DNA from: Clavibacter sp. VKM Ac-2872
Lineage (GTDB): Bacteria > Actinomycetota > Actinomycetes > Actinomycetales > Microbacteriaceae
Assembly (NCBI RefSeq): GCF_015351105.1
Contig: NZ_JADKRR010000003.1
Location: 62,001-126,000 of the forward strand
Length of the DNA stretch: 64,000 bases
Direction of reading: 5' to 3'
Shown: piece after piece, positions 37,084 to 45,708 of the stretch
Position numbering within the stretch: position 1 is the first letter of the stretch
Layout: each line of letters opens with the position of its first letter
Translations under genes and position numbers: made by a program
The notes under the pieces: generated by a model
Seen by the model: the letters and a program-made list of their open reading frames with translations, nothing else
Databases searched by the model: none
What the model was told of the DNA's origin: nothing

Positions 37084-37197
37084 GGTGGAGGCTCCGTCGT
37101 CTCGTCGTCTCGTGGCTCGTGGCATGAGGATCCCTCGACCCTACTAGCGGCCCGGGCCCCCGCCGAGGTCGCCCGGGCCCGCGGGTAGGCTCGTCGG

Positions 37198-38049
37198 ATG
37201 CGCCGCTTCCTCGGGATCGACCTCGCCTGGGCGGAGGGCACGGCGGCCCGCCCGGCGCGCGAGACGGGGCTCGCCTGCATCGACGCGTCGGGCCGCGTTC
37301 TCGACCTCTCGACGGCCCGCGGGATCGACGAGGTGGTGGCCTGGGTCGCCCGCTGGGAGGGCCCCGGCGCGGTCGCCGCGGTCGACGGGCCGCTCGTCGT
37401 CGCCAACGCCACCGGCAGCCGGCTCGCCGAGAAGGAGGTCGCGTCCCGCTACGGCCGCCTCGGGATCGCCGCCTACCCGTCGAACCAGGGCCTGCCCGCG
37501 CAGGGCGCGGTCGCGCTGCGGCGGCGGCTGGAGGACGCGGGCTGGGAGTACGACGACGGGTCGGTCGCCGCGCGCGACGCCGACGCCCGCACGATGCTCG
37601 AGTGCTACCCCTACACGACGCTCGTCGGCGCGCCCGAGCTCGGGTTCGACTCCATGAAGCCGCGCTACAAGCGCCTCGCGCCGCTGCTCCCCACCGCCGA
37701 GCGCCGGCCCGCGCGCGCCGCCGAGTTCCGCCTGGTGCTCGACGCGGTCGCCGGGCTGGCGCACGCGGATCCGCCGCTCGACGTGGCGACGCACCCGCGC
37801 GCGGCCGCGCTCGTCGCGGAGGGCCCGGCGATCGTGGAGCGGCAGCACAAGCACCTCGAGGACCTGCTCGACGGCCTGATCTGCGCGTGGACCGCCGCGT
37901 ACTGGGCGCGGCACGGGGTCGCGCGCTCGCAGGTGCTGGGTGCGACCGACCCGGTGGTCGACGCGCGCGGGCGCCGCGGCACGATCATCGCGCCGGCACG
38001 TCCGCACCAGCGCGCGCCCGGCGATCCGCTGTCCGCGCCCGAGGCCTGA
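37198..38049 (+). CDS. DUF429-family protein
   Basis: The 283-residue protein starts MRRFLGIDLAWAEG. It has an RNase H-like nuclease fold pattern typical of DUF429: an early Asp (GIDLAW), AAVDGPLVV with a second Asp, ECYPYTTLVGAPE, and HLEDLLDGLICAWTA with further acidic residues near the end. Biochemical activity in the family is not established. It converges on the glycosyltransferase gene with a gap of 15 bases. Confidence 0.85.
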   Translation: MRRFLGIDLAWAEGTAARPARETGLACIDASGRVLDLSTARGIDEVVAWVARWEGPGAVAAVDGPLVVANATGSRLAEKEVASRYGRLGIAAYPSNQGLPAQGAVALRRRLEDAGWEYDDGSVAARDADARTMLECYPYTTLVGAPELGFDSMKPRYKRLAPLLPTAERRPARAAEFRLVLDAVAGLAHADPPLDVATHPRAAALVAEGPAIVERQHKHLEDLLDGLICAWTAAYWARHGVARSQVLGATDPVVDARGRRGTIIAPARPHQRAPGDPLSAPEA

Positions 38050-38064
38050 GCGCGACGCGAGCCG

Positions 38065-38811
38065 TCAGCTCCGGCGGAGCCCGAAGCGCAGCTGCAGCAC
38101 GAGCAGCAGGTTCTTCACGAGCGTGTCGCTCGGGATCTTCGACTCGCCCTCGGTGCGGTCCATGAACACGATCGCCACCTCGGTGGGCCGCTTCGCGAGC
38201 TTCAGCGCGCGCTGCTTCATCTCGATCTGGAAGCCGTAGCCCGTCGTCGTGATGGTGGACGGCGTGATCCGCCGCAGCAGGTGCGTCTCGTAGAGGTTGA
38301 AGCCGCCCGTGTAGTCGGTGATCCGCGACCCGAGGAACAGGCGCGTGTAGAGGTTGCCGCCGACGCTGAGGAACCGGCGCTTGAGGTTCCAGTCGGGCGT
38401 GGCCCCGCCGCGGATGTAGCGCGACGCGACCACGAGGTCGGCCCCGCCGCGCACCCGGTGCAGCATCTCGGTGATGTAGGACGGGTCGTGGGAGAGGTCG
38501 GCGTCCATCTGCAGGATGTGCGTGGGCGGCTCGTCGGACCCGAGCAGCTTCTCGAAGGCCCAGATGTACGCCGCCCCGAGGCCGGCCTTCTCCGCGCGGG
38601 TCTCGACGCGCACGTGGAACGTGTCCGTCTCGACGCTCGGCGCGAGCGACCGGGCGATGTCGGCGGTGCCGTCCGGCGAGGAGTCGTCGACGATCATCGC
38701 CGTGATCCGGAAGTCGGGGTTCTCCGCCGCCATGGCCGCGAGTCGGGGCAGCAGCTCCCCGACGTTGCGCGCCTCCTCGTAGGTGGGGATCACGATCGTG
38801 AGACTGCTCAA
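38065..38811 (-). CDS. Polyprenol-phosphate sugar (mannose-type) glycosyltransferase, GT2
   Basis: The 248-residue GT2 enzyme transfers a nucleotide sugar to a polyprenyl phosphate. TIVIPTYEEARN opens the fold, VDDSSPDGT and QMDADLSHDP bind nucleotide and metal, and MDRTEGESKIP is characteristic of dolichol-phosphate-mannose synthases. It lacks a C-terminal membrane domain. The probable start is TTG at 38811, just before the family's first strand; no ATG fits. It is divergent from a GtrA gene, a common flippase-type partner of such enzymes. Confidence 0.87.
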   Translation of the reverse strand: MSSLTIVIPTYEEARNVGELLPRLAAMAAENPDFRITAMIVDDSSPDGTADIARSLAPSVETDTFHVRVETRAEKAGLGAAYIWAFEKLLGSDEPPTHILQMDADLSHDPSYITEMLHRVRGGADLVVASRYIRGGATPDWNLKRRFLSVGGNLYTRLFLGSRITDYTGGFNLYETHLLRRITPSTITTTGYGFQIEMKQRALKLAKRPTEVAIVFMDRTEGESKIPSDTLVKNLLLVLQLRFGLRRS

Positions 38812-39000
38812 GCTGGTGGTTCCGTCTCCGAATCGGGGGATGACCCGGATCCGGGCCTCGTCGAGTCTAGCCAGCGACCGCGGATCCGACCGCGCGGGAC
38901 GGCCGTCGCCCGTTATCTCCTTGTTACACTTCGGGTGGCCCGGCGCCCAGACGCCGAGCGCATCCGCCGAACCGACCGGCGACCGCCCGGGAGGATCAGC

Positions 39001-39510
39001 GTGACGAAGCTCCTCGCCGACCGCCGGGTCCGCTTCCTCATCGCGGGGCTCCTCAACACGGGCCTCGACTTCGTGCTGCTCAACGCGCTGATCCTCGTGG
39101 CGCACATGCCCGTGCTCGCCGCGAACCTGATCTCGGTCACGGTCGGCATCACCATCTCGTACTTCCTCAACCACTTCTTCGTGTTCCGGCACGGCGAGCC
39201 CGTGACGATCAGGCGCTTCCTCAAGTTCTTCGCGGTCACGGGCTTCAGCTCGCTGCTCCTGCAGAGCGGCGTCATCTGGCTCTTCGAGCGCGGCTTCGAC
39301 ACGACCTTCGGCCGCTCGCTGCTGATGTTCGGCACGAGCGCCGAGCAGGAGTTCCTCGAGATCAACATCGCGAAGGCCACCGCGGTGCTCATCGGCCTCG
39401 TGTGGAACTTCACGCTGTACCGGCTCGTGGTGTTCCGGACGCCGACGCCCGCCGCCGAGACCGCGGCCGACGGCTCCCCCGCCGTCCGCCAGGCCGCGTC
39501 CGCCGACTGA
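39001..39510 (+). CDS. GtrA-family membrane protein
   Basis: The 169-residue protein has four hydrophobic helices and the GtrA pattern RFLIAGLLNTGLDFVLLN, then SYFLNHFFVFR and WNFTLYRLVVFR. GtrA proteins are thought to flip polyprenyl-linked sugars for wall or surface glycans. The GTG start at 39001 is preceded by GGGAGG. The divergent GT2 gene 190 bases away may supply its substrate. Confidence 0.88.
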   Translation: MTKLLADRRVRFLIAGLLNTGLDFVLLNALILVAHMPVLAANLISVTVGITISYFLNHFFVFRHGEPVTIRRFLKFFAVTGFSSLLLQSGVIWLFERGFDTTFGRSLLMFGTSAEQEFLEINIAKATAVLIGLVWNFTLYRLVVFRTPTPAAETAADGSPAVRQAASAD

Positions 39511-39528
39511 GCGGGTCGCCGCGACCGG

Positions 39529-40806
39529 CTACACGAGCTTCCCGACCTCCGTCACGAGCTGCTGCACGCCGAGCACCACGAACAGCAGCGCCGAGAGGCC
39601 CATCACCGTGTTGCTGAGCGGCCGGTTCCGCCACGCGCGCGGCGTGCGGTCGGTGTTGAGCAGCACGAGCAGCGTGATGGCGAGGAACGGCATGAAGAGC
39701 GCGCCCAGCACGCCGTACGCGATGATCAGGCCGATCGGCTGGTCGAGGAACAGCAGCCCGATGGGCGGGATGGTCAGCCAGAGGATGAACGCCCGGTAGT
39801 AGCTGCCGCCGAGGCGACGGCGCGGGTCCTCGACGTCGAGGCCGCGGACGGTGCCGAGGAAGTCGGCGAACATGAGCGACACGCCGTTCCAGACGCCGAG
39901 GATCGACGAGAACGACGTGGCGAAGAAGCCCAGCAGGAAGAACCACGTCATGAAGGCGCCGTAGCGCTCCCCCAGCACGTCGGCGAGCTGCACGAGCCCG
40001 CCCTCGCCGTCCGCCAGCGCGATGTCGGCCGAGTGGAGGAGCTCCGCGCCGACCACGAGCATCGAGAGCACGAAGACGCCGCTCATGACGTAGGCGACGG
40101 AGTTGTCGATGCGCATGACCTTCATCCACCGGGGCGCCACCCAGCCCTTCTCGCGCAGCCAGTAGCCGTAGGCGGCGAGCGTGATGGTGCCGCCGACCCC
40201 GCCCGCGATGCTGAGCGCGACGACGAGGCCGCCCTCGGGGATCGTGGGCACGAGGCCCGTGAGGAGCGCCGGCACGTTCGGCAGGGTGACGATGGCCGCG
40301 CCCACGACGGTCACGAACATGAGGCCGACGAACACCGCGATGATCTTCTCGAACGCGGAGTAGCGCCCGAACCAGACCACGACGGCGCCCACGAGGCCGC
40401 ACGCGATGGCGAAGACCTTCAGGTCGACGCCGGGGAAGAGCGCCGCGAGCGGCAGGGCCGACGAGCTCATGGCGGCCGCGCCGTAGACGAGGCCCCAGAT
40501 GAGGATGTACGGCCCGAAGTACCACGTGGTCCAGCGGCCGACCGTGCGCCAGCCCTCGAAGATGGTCCTCCCCGTCGCGAGCGAGTACCGGCCGGCGCCC
40601 TCCACGAGGAAGATCTTGATGATCACGCCGAGGACCGCCGCCCAGAGCAGCGCGTAGCCGAAGCGGGATCCGGCCACCAGCGTCGCGACGAGGTCGCCCG
40701 CGCCGATGCCGGTGGCCGCGACCACGAGGCCGGGTCCGACGATGCGCCAGCGCTTGGCCGACTCCTGGGGTTCGCGGACGTCGCCGCGCGTGTCGAGGTC
40801 GGTCAT
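39529..40806 (-). CDS. Nramp-related transporter lacking the canonical metal motif
   Basis: This 425-residue carrier has eleven or so helices. The first helix aligns with Nramp (GPGLVVAATGIGAGDLVATL), but the DPGN metal motif reads GAGD. The MPHN region of helix 6 is replaced (GGTITLAAYGYWL). The classical Mn/Fe ligands are therefore absent, and it belongs to a divergent branch whose substrate I cannot name. GSRFGYALLWA keeps the Nramp backbone. Substrate prediction as manganese would be unsafe. Confidence 0.8.
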   Translation of the reverse strand: MTDLDTRGDVREPQESAKRWRIVGPGLVVAATGIGAGDLVATLVAGSRFGYALLWAAVLGVIIKIFLVEGAGRYSLATGRTIFEGWRTVGRWTTWYFGPYILIWGLVYGAAAMSSSALPLAALFPGVDLKVFAIACGLVGAVVVWFGRYSAFEKIIAVFVGLMFVTVVGAAIVTLPNVPALLTGLVPTIPEGGLVVALSIAGGVGGTITLAAYGYWLREKGWVAPRWMKVMRIDNSVAYVMSGVFVLSMLVVGAELLHSADIALADGEGGLVQLADVLGERYGAFMTWFFLLGFFATSFSSILGVWNGVSLMFADFLGTVRGLDVEDPRRRLGGSYYRAFILWLTIPPIGLLFLDQPIGLIIAYGVLGALFMPFLAITLLVLLNTDRTPRAWRNRPLSNTVMGLSALLFVVLGVQQLVTEVGKLV

Positions 40807-40901
40807 GAGCGGGCTCCCGTGCGTCGTCGAAAGGGGGTCCCGTCCCACCTTACGCACGGCTGGGCGTCGCGCGGCCGCCGAGGTCCGCGCGACGCCGGGG
40901 A

Positions 40902-42377
40902 TCAGACGCCCAGCAGCTGCTCGATCGGGCCGCGCGCGAAGAAGACCAGGAAGCCCGCGGAGACGACCCAGAGCAGCGGCGACACCTCGCGCACGCGTCC
41001 CGAGAACGAGCGCACGAGCACCCAGGAGAGGAAGCCGACGCCGATGCCGTTGGCGATGGAGTAGGTGAGCGGCATGACGAGGACGGTGAGGAACACGGGC
41101 AGCGCGACCGAGAAGTCGGTCCACACGATGTCGCGGATCTGCGACGCCATGAGCGTGCCGACGATGACGAGCGCGGCGGCCGCGACCTCGAGCGGCACGA
41201 CCTGCGTGAGCGGCGTGAAGAACATCGCGAGGAGGAACAGCACGCCCGTGACCATCGACGCGAGGCCCGTGCGGGCGCCCTCGCCGATGCCCGAGGCCGA
41301 CTCGATGAAGACGGTGTTCGACGAGCTCGAGGTGGCGCCACCCGCGACCGCGCCGAAGCCCTCGACGACGAGCGCGCCCTTGAGGCGGGGGAAGTCGCCG
41401 CGCTCGTCCGACAGGTCGGCCGCCTTGGCGAGGCCCGTCATGGTGCCCATGGCGTCGAAGAAGTTCGTGAAGACGAGCGTGAAGACGAGCATCAGGCTCG
41501 AGATGATCCCGATGCGGCCGAACGCGCCGAAGTCGAACGCGCCGACGAGGCCGAGGTCGGGCAGCGACACGGGCGTGCCGGGCAGCACGGGCGCGTTGAG
41601 GTTCCAGCCGGTGGCGCCGGAGGTGTTCGACGGGCCGATGTGGAAGACCTGCTCCACGACGATGGCGATCAGCGTGGTCGCGACGATGCCGATGAGCAGC
41701 GCGCCCGGCACGCGGCGGGCCATGAGCACGCCCATGATCACGAGGCCGAGGATGAAGACCACGGTCGGCAGCGAGGCGATGGACCCGTCGATCCCGAGCG
41801 CGAGCGGCGAGGCGGGCACGCCCGTGCCGCGCACGAAGCCGGAGTCGACGAAGCCGATGAACGCGATGAACAGGCCGATGCCCACCGTGATGGCGGTCTT
41901 GAGCTCCCGCGGGACGGCCCGGAAGATCAGGGTGCGCAGGCCCGTGGTGGCGAGCAGCACGATCACGAGGCCGTTGATGACGACGAGGCCCATCGCCTCC
42001 GGCCAGGTGACCTCCCCGACCACGCTGACCGCGAGGAACGAGTTGATGCCGAGGCCCGCCGCGAACGCGAACGGGAGGCGCGCCACGAGGCCGAACAGGA
42101 TCGTCATGACGCCCGCGGTGAGGGCCGTCGCGGCGCCCACCTGCGAGGCCCGCAGCCAGTTGCCCTCGACGTCGAGCGTCGCCTGGTCGGCGCTGAAGCC
42201 GCCGAGGATCAGCGGGTTGAGCACGACGATGTAGGCCATCGTCACGAAGGTGAGGACGCCGCCGCGGATCTCGCGCGCGTACGTGGATCCGCGCTTCGTG
42301 ATCTCGAAGAACCGGTCGAGCGCGCCGCGCCCTCCGCGGGTCTCGGGGGCAGGGGACGACGTGCGCGCTTCGGTCAT
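40902..42377 (-). CDS. NCS2-family purine permease, AzgA type
   Basis: This is a 491-residue membrane carrier of the AzgA-like (COG2252) group for adenine, guanine or hypoxanthine uptake by proton symport. FVTMAYIVVLNPLIL in helix 1, FAFAAGLGINSFLA, FFDAMGTMTGLA and SSSSNTVFIESASGIGEG are typical. About twelve to fourteen hydrophobic segments are seen. It stands alone, downstream of the phosphate transporter on the same strand. Confidence 0.9.
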   Translation of the reverse strand: MTEARTSSPAPETRGGRGALDRFFEITKRGSTYAREIRGGVLTFVTMAYIVVLNPLILGGFSADQATLDVEGNWLRASQVGAATALTAGVMTILFGLVARLPFAFAAGLGINSFLAVSVVGEVTWPEAMGLVVINGLVIVLLATTGLRTLIFRAVPRELKTAITVGIGLFIAFIGFVDSGFVRGTGVPASPLALGIDGSIASLPTVVFILGLVIMGVLMARRVPGALLIGIVATTLIAIVVEQVFHIGPSNTSGATGWNLNAPVLPGTPVSLPDLGLVGAFDFGAFGRIGIISSLMLVFTLVFTNFFDAMGTMTGLAKAADLSDERGDFPRLKGALVVEGFGAVAGGATSSSSNTVFIESASGIGEGARTGLASMVTGVLFLLAMFFTPLTQVVPLEVAAAALVIVGTLMASQIRDIVWTDFSVALPVFLTVLVMPLTYSIANGIGVGFLSWVLVRSFSGRVREVSPLLWVVSAGFLVFFARGPIEQLLGV

Positions 42378-42502
42378 GGGCTTCTTCCGCGAGGGGTCGG
42401 GTCGGACGACGGGAGGGGAGGAGCCGACGACCTTGTCGGGACGGGATCGAGCCTAGGGGCGGGCGCGCCGCCGGGACCAGCCCGGGCCGCCGCGCACGCG
42501 GG

Positions 42503-42754
42503 TCAGGAGTGCAAGGCCGGGACGATGAGGTAGACGCCGTAGAGCACGGCGATGCCGCTGAGGGCGAAGCAGACGTAGCCGCCCACGGTCGCGGCCTGCG
42601 GGCGGATGCCCGTCACCGAGACCTTGTCGCCCTCGTCGTCGTACTCGGTGCCGACGGCCAGCAGCCGCACGCCGAGCGAGAAGAGGCACACCACCGCGAC
42701 GGCGCCCACGAGGGCCGCCACGGCGACGACGAGGAACGCGCTCCAGTCGATCAT
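42503..42754 (-). CDS. Small two-helix membrane protein coupled to the Pit transporter
   Basis: The 83-residue protein has two hydrophobic helices (about 6-33 and 57-80) separated by an acidic loop TEYDDEGDK. Its ATG overlaps the stop codon of the phosphate transporter gene by four bases, so translation is coupled. Such small proteins regularly follow Pit genes in Microbacteriaceae. It may be an accessory subunit, but there is no recognised family. Confidence 0.75.
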   Translation of the reverse strand: MIDWSAFLVVAVAALVGAVAVVCLFSLGVRLLAVGTEYDDEGDKVSVTGIRPQAATVGGYVCFALSGIAVLYGVYLIVPALHS

Positions 42755-43932
42755 GCGGCCTCCCTGGCCTTCCGGGCGGCCTTGGTGGCCTTGCGTCCGC
42801 GCACCGCGAATCCGGCGGCGTCGACCTCGACGATGGCGTTGCGCGCGTCGACCGCGTTCCGACGCGAGCGCCAGAAGATCCAGACGATGACGGCGACACC
42901 CACGACCGCGTCGATGACGAAGCCGACCGTGCCGGTGCTCGCGACGAGGGCGGCGACCGCGCCCACGATGGCGGCCGACGGCAGCGTCAGCAGCCAGCCG
43001 AGCGCGATCTTGCCGACCGTGTTCCAGCGCACGGACGCGCCGCGGCGGCCGAGGCCCGAGCCGATGACGGATCCGGACGCGACCTGCGTGGTCGAGAGCG
43101 CGAAGCCGAGGTGGCTGGACGCGAGGATCGTGGCCGCGGTCGAGGCCTCGGCGCTGAAGCCCTGCGCGGGCTTGACCTCGGTGAGGCCGGATCCCATCGT
43201 GCGGATGATGCGCCAGCCGCCCATGTACGTGCCGAGCGCGATGGCGACGGCGCACACCGCGATGACCCAGAACTCGGGGCCGGAGCCGGCCGCCTGGAAG
43301 CCGCCCGCGATGAGCGTGAGCGTGATGATGCCCATGGTCTTCTGCGCGTCGTTGGTGCCGTGCGCGAGCGCCACGAGCGACGACGTGAAGATCTGGCCGT
43401 AGCGGAAGCCGCCGCGCTCGTTCGGGCCGCTCGAGCGGCGCGTGATCGAGTAGGCGAGCTTGGTGGTCGTGTACGCGATGAGGCCGGCGATCGCGGGGGC
43501 GAGGAGCGCCGGGAGGATCACCTTCGACAGCACGACGCCGAAGTCGACCGAGCCGAGGCCCGCGCCCACGACGGCCGCGCCGATGAGGCCGCCGAACAGC
43601 GCGTGGCTGGAGCTCGACGGGAGGCCGCGGAGCCACGTGACGAGGTTCCAGACGATGGCGCCCATGAGCCCCGCGAAGATCATGGTCGGCGTGATCTGCA
43701 CGCCGCCGTCGCCCTCGCGGATGATGCCGCCGGACACGGTCTTCGCGACCTCGGTGCTGAGGAACGCGCCCACCAGGTTGAGGACCGCGGCGATCGCGAC
43801 GGCCACCCGCGGCTTCAGCACACCCGTCGCGATGGGGGTCGCCATCGCGTTCGCCGTGTCGTGGAAGCCGTTGGTGAAGTCGAAGAACAGCGCCAGGGCG
43901 ATGACCAGGACGACGATGAGGGTGAGATCCAC
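42751..43932 (-). CDS. pit: Low-affinity inorganic phosphate transporter (Pit family)
   Basis: The 393-residue carrier shows the duplicated PiT repeats: FDFTNGFHDTANAMATP in the first half and LAHGTNDAQKTMG in the second, plus GLPSSSSHALFGGLIG. It imports phosphate, probably as a metal-phosphate complex driven by protons. The GTG at 43932 (VDLTLIVVLV) is preferred over an upstream frame that lacks similarity. The middle of the protein has a soluble loop with a C-terminal Lys/Arg-rich end, and it overlaps the small membrane protein gene. Confidence 0.92.
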   Translation of the reverse strand: MDLTLIVVLVIALALFFDFTNGFHDTANAMATPIATGVLKPRVAVAIAAVLNLVGAFLSTEVAKTVSGGIIREGDGGVQITPTMIFAGLMGAIVWNLVTWLRGLPSSSSHALFGGLIGAAVVGAGLGSVDFGVVLSKVILPALLAPAIAGLIAYTTTKLAYSITRRSSGPNERGGFRYGQIFTSSLVALAHGTNDAQKTMGIITLTLIAGGFQAAGSGPEFWVIAVCAVAIALGTYMGGWRIIRTMGSGLTEVKPAQGFSAEASTAATILASSHLGFALSTTQVASGSVIGSGLGRRGASVRWNTVGKIALGWLLTLPSAAIVGAVAALVASTGTVGFVIDAVVGVAVIVWIFWRSRRNAVDARNAIVEVDAAGFAVRGRKATKAARKAREAA

Positions 43933-44050
43933 TACCGGATCCCTCGAGCGGATGTCACAGTCGTCGATCCTAACGGCCTGCACACGGCCGTCTCGAACGG
44001 GCGACCGCCGGATGTCGGGCAGGTGAACATCTCCCGCGGTGGCGGCCGGC

Positions 44051-45685
44051 TCAGATGTGCGGCACGAAGTCGCGCCACGCGACGCGGCGCTCGGCGTGCG
44101 GGTCGTGCTCGACCCGGTCGACCACGTCGAACACGAGGGTCGCGCGCTCCCCCGACGCCGCCGAGGCGGACGGACCGGCGCCCGGCGCCTCGTCGTCGCC
44201 GCCCACGTAGGGCGGCCACGACTCGTCGACGGTCCCGTCCTGCGCGAAGCGGAGCCAGGCGATGCGCATCCGCTCCCCCGCCGCGACGAACGCGCGCCGG
44301 CCGCCGAGCAGGGTCATGCCGCGGCCGAGCATCGAGTCCATGCGGTCGAACAGCGCGAACAGCTCGAGGCCGTGCGTGGCGTCGAGGCCCATCAGGCGCA
44401 CCAGGCGCGGGGCGATGTCGAAGCGGTAGAAGTGCACGGGCGCGTAGCGGGCGTGGCGCTCGGCGACCTTGATGGACGGGAACCAGAACGCGTAGTCGCC
44501 GCCGAAGTCGAGCGCGGCCCGGCGCTTCGGGAGGCCGGGGTAGAGCGCGGCCAGCTCCTCGCGGTGGGCCTCGTCGGTCTTCGCGAACACGGCGTCGATG
44601 CGCGACGGCGTGGTGGCGAGGATGTCGAGGCGGCCGGTGAACAGGGATCCCTCGCGCTCGTTCGTGCCGATGATGAGCGGCACCCGGGCCGCGCGGCCGT
44701 GCTTGAAGGCGTCGAGCGGGCGCTCCGGCAGCACGTCGCCGTCGATGACGGGGCTGAACGTGATGGTGCCGGGCTCCTCGTCGGGTGTCCGCACCATCAG
44801 CTCGTTCGCCGCCGCGGCGAGGGTGGACGCGCTCGCCGAGGTGAGGAGGCGCACCGCCTCGGCGTCGTCGGGCGCGCGGCCCGCCCGATCCGCGAGGAGG
44901 CCGACGAACTCCCCGGCCCAGCGCGCGGTCTGCTCGGCCGGGTAGACCGCGTTCGTCGGCGAGCTCTGCGCGATGGCGCGCGCGAACAGGCCGTGCGCGG
45001 CCGGGACGGCCATGAGGGTCGTGACGGCGTTGCCGCCCGCGGACTCGCCGAACACCGTGACGTTGTCGGGATCCCCGCCGAACGCGCGGATGTTGTCGTG
45101 CACCCACTGGAGCGCCTGCACCTGGTCGCGGAGGCCCAGGTTCGACTCGATGGGGCGCTCGGGGGTGGAGTAGCGGCTGAAGTCGAGGTACCCGAGCGCG
45201 CCGAGCCGGTAGTTGAAGCTGACGTAGACGATGCCGCCCTGGCGGACGAGGCCCTCGCCCTGCACGGGGTTCTCGCGCGATGACCCGACGACGTACGCGC
45301 CGCCGTGGATGAAGACCATGACGGGCCGCAGCTGCGACTCGCGGTTGACGCGCGCGGCGTCGGGGCTGAGACCGGACGGGGCGATGACGTTGACGGTGAG
45401 GCAGTCCTCCCCCATCGGCGTGCCCTGCGGCGCGCCCATGAAGGCGCCCGCGCTGACCTGCGGCGCGACCTTGCCGAAGTGCTGCGCGAACCGCGCGCCC
45501 TCCCAGCCGACGACGGGCTGCGGCGCCCGGAAGCGGAGGTCGCCGCGGGGCGGCGCCGCGAACGGGATCCCGCGCCAGGCCTCGATCCCGCGCTCGCGCA
45601 CACCGCGGACCGTGCCGCCCGTGACCGCGACGTCGAGCTCCGAGGGGTCGTACGCCGGGGTGGGCGGATCGGCGTCGGGGGTCAC
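44051..45685 (-). CDS. Type B carboxylesterase
   Basis: The 544-residue alpha/beta hydrolase has the oxyanion-hole motif VFIHGGAYVVGS, the nucleophile elbow FGESAGG at roughly residue 210, EDCLTVNVIAP, and late DATHGLELF with the catalytic His. It hydrolyses carboxyl esters; the substrate is unknown. There is no signal peptide, so it is cytoplasmic. The GTG at 45685 is the first start in the homologous part; the frame is open far upstream but in non-coding phase. Confidence 0.88.
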   Translation of the reverse strand: MTPDADPPTPAYDPSELDVAVTGGTVRGVRERGIEAWRGIPFAAPPRGDLRFRAPQPVVGWEGARFAQHFGKVAPQVSAGAFMGAPQGTPMGEDCLTVNVIAPSGLSPDAARVNRESQLRPVMVFIHGGAYVVGSSRENPVQGEGLVRQGGIVYVSFNYRLGALGYLDFSRYSTPERPIESNLGLRDQVQALQWVHDNIRAFGGDPDNVTVFGESAGGNAVTTLMAVPAAHGLFARAIAQSSPTNAVYPAEQTARWAGEFVGLLADRAGRAPDDAEAVRLLTSASASTLAAAANELMVRTPDEEPGTITFSPVIDGDVLPERPLDAFKHGRAARVPLIIGTNEREGSLFTGRLDILATTPSRIDAVFAKTDEAHREELAALYPGLPKRRAALDFGGDYAFWFPSIKVAERHARYAPVHFYRFDIAPRLVRLMGLDATHGLELFALFDRMDSMLGRGMTLLGGRRAFVAAGERMRIAWLRFAQDGTVDESWPPYVGGDDEAPGAGPSASAASGERATLVFDVVDRVEHDPHAERRVAWRDFVPHI

Positions 45686-45708
45686 CCGATCGAGTTTACG
45701 GTCCGCCC

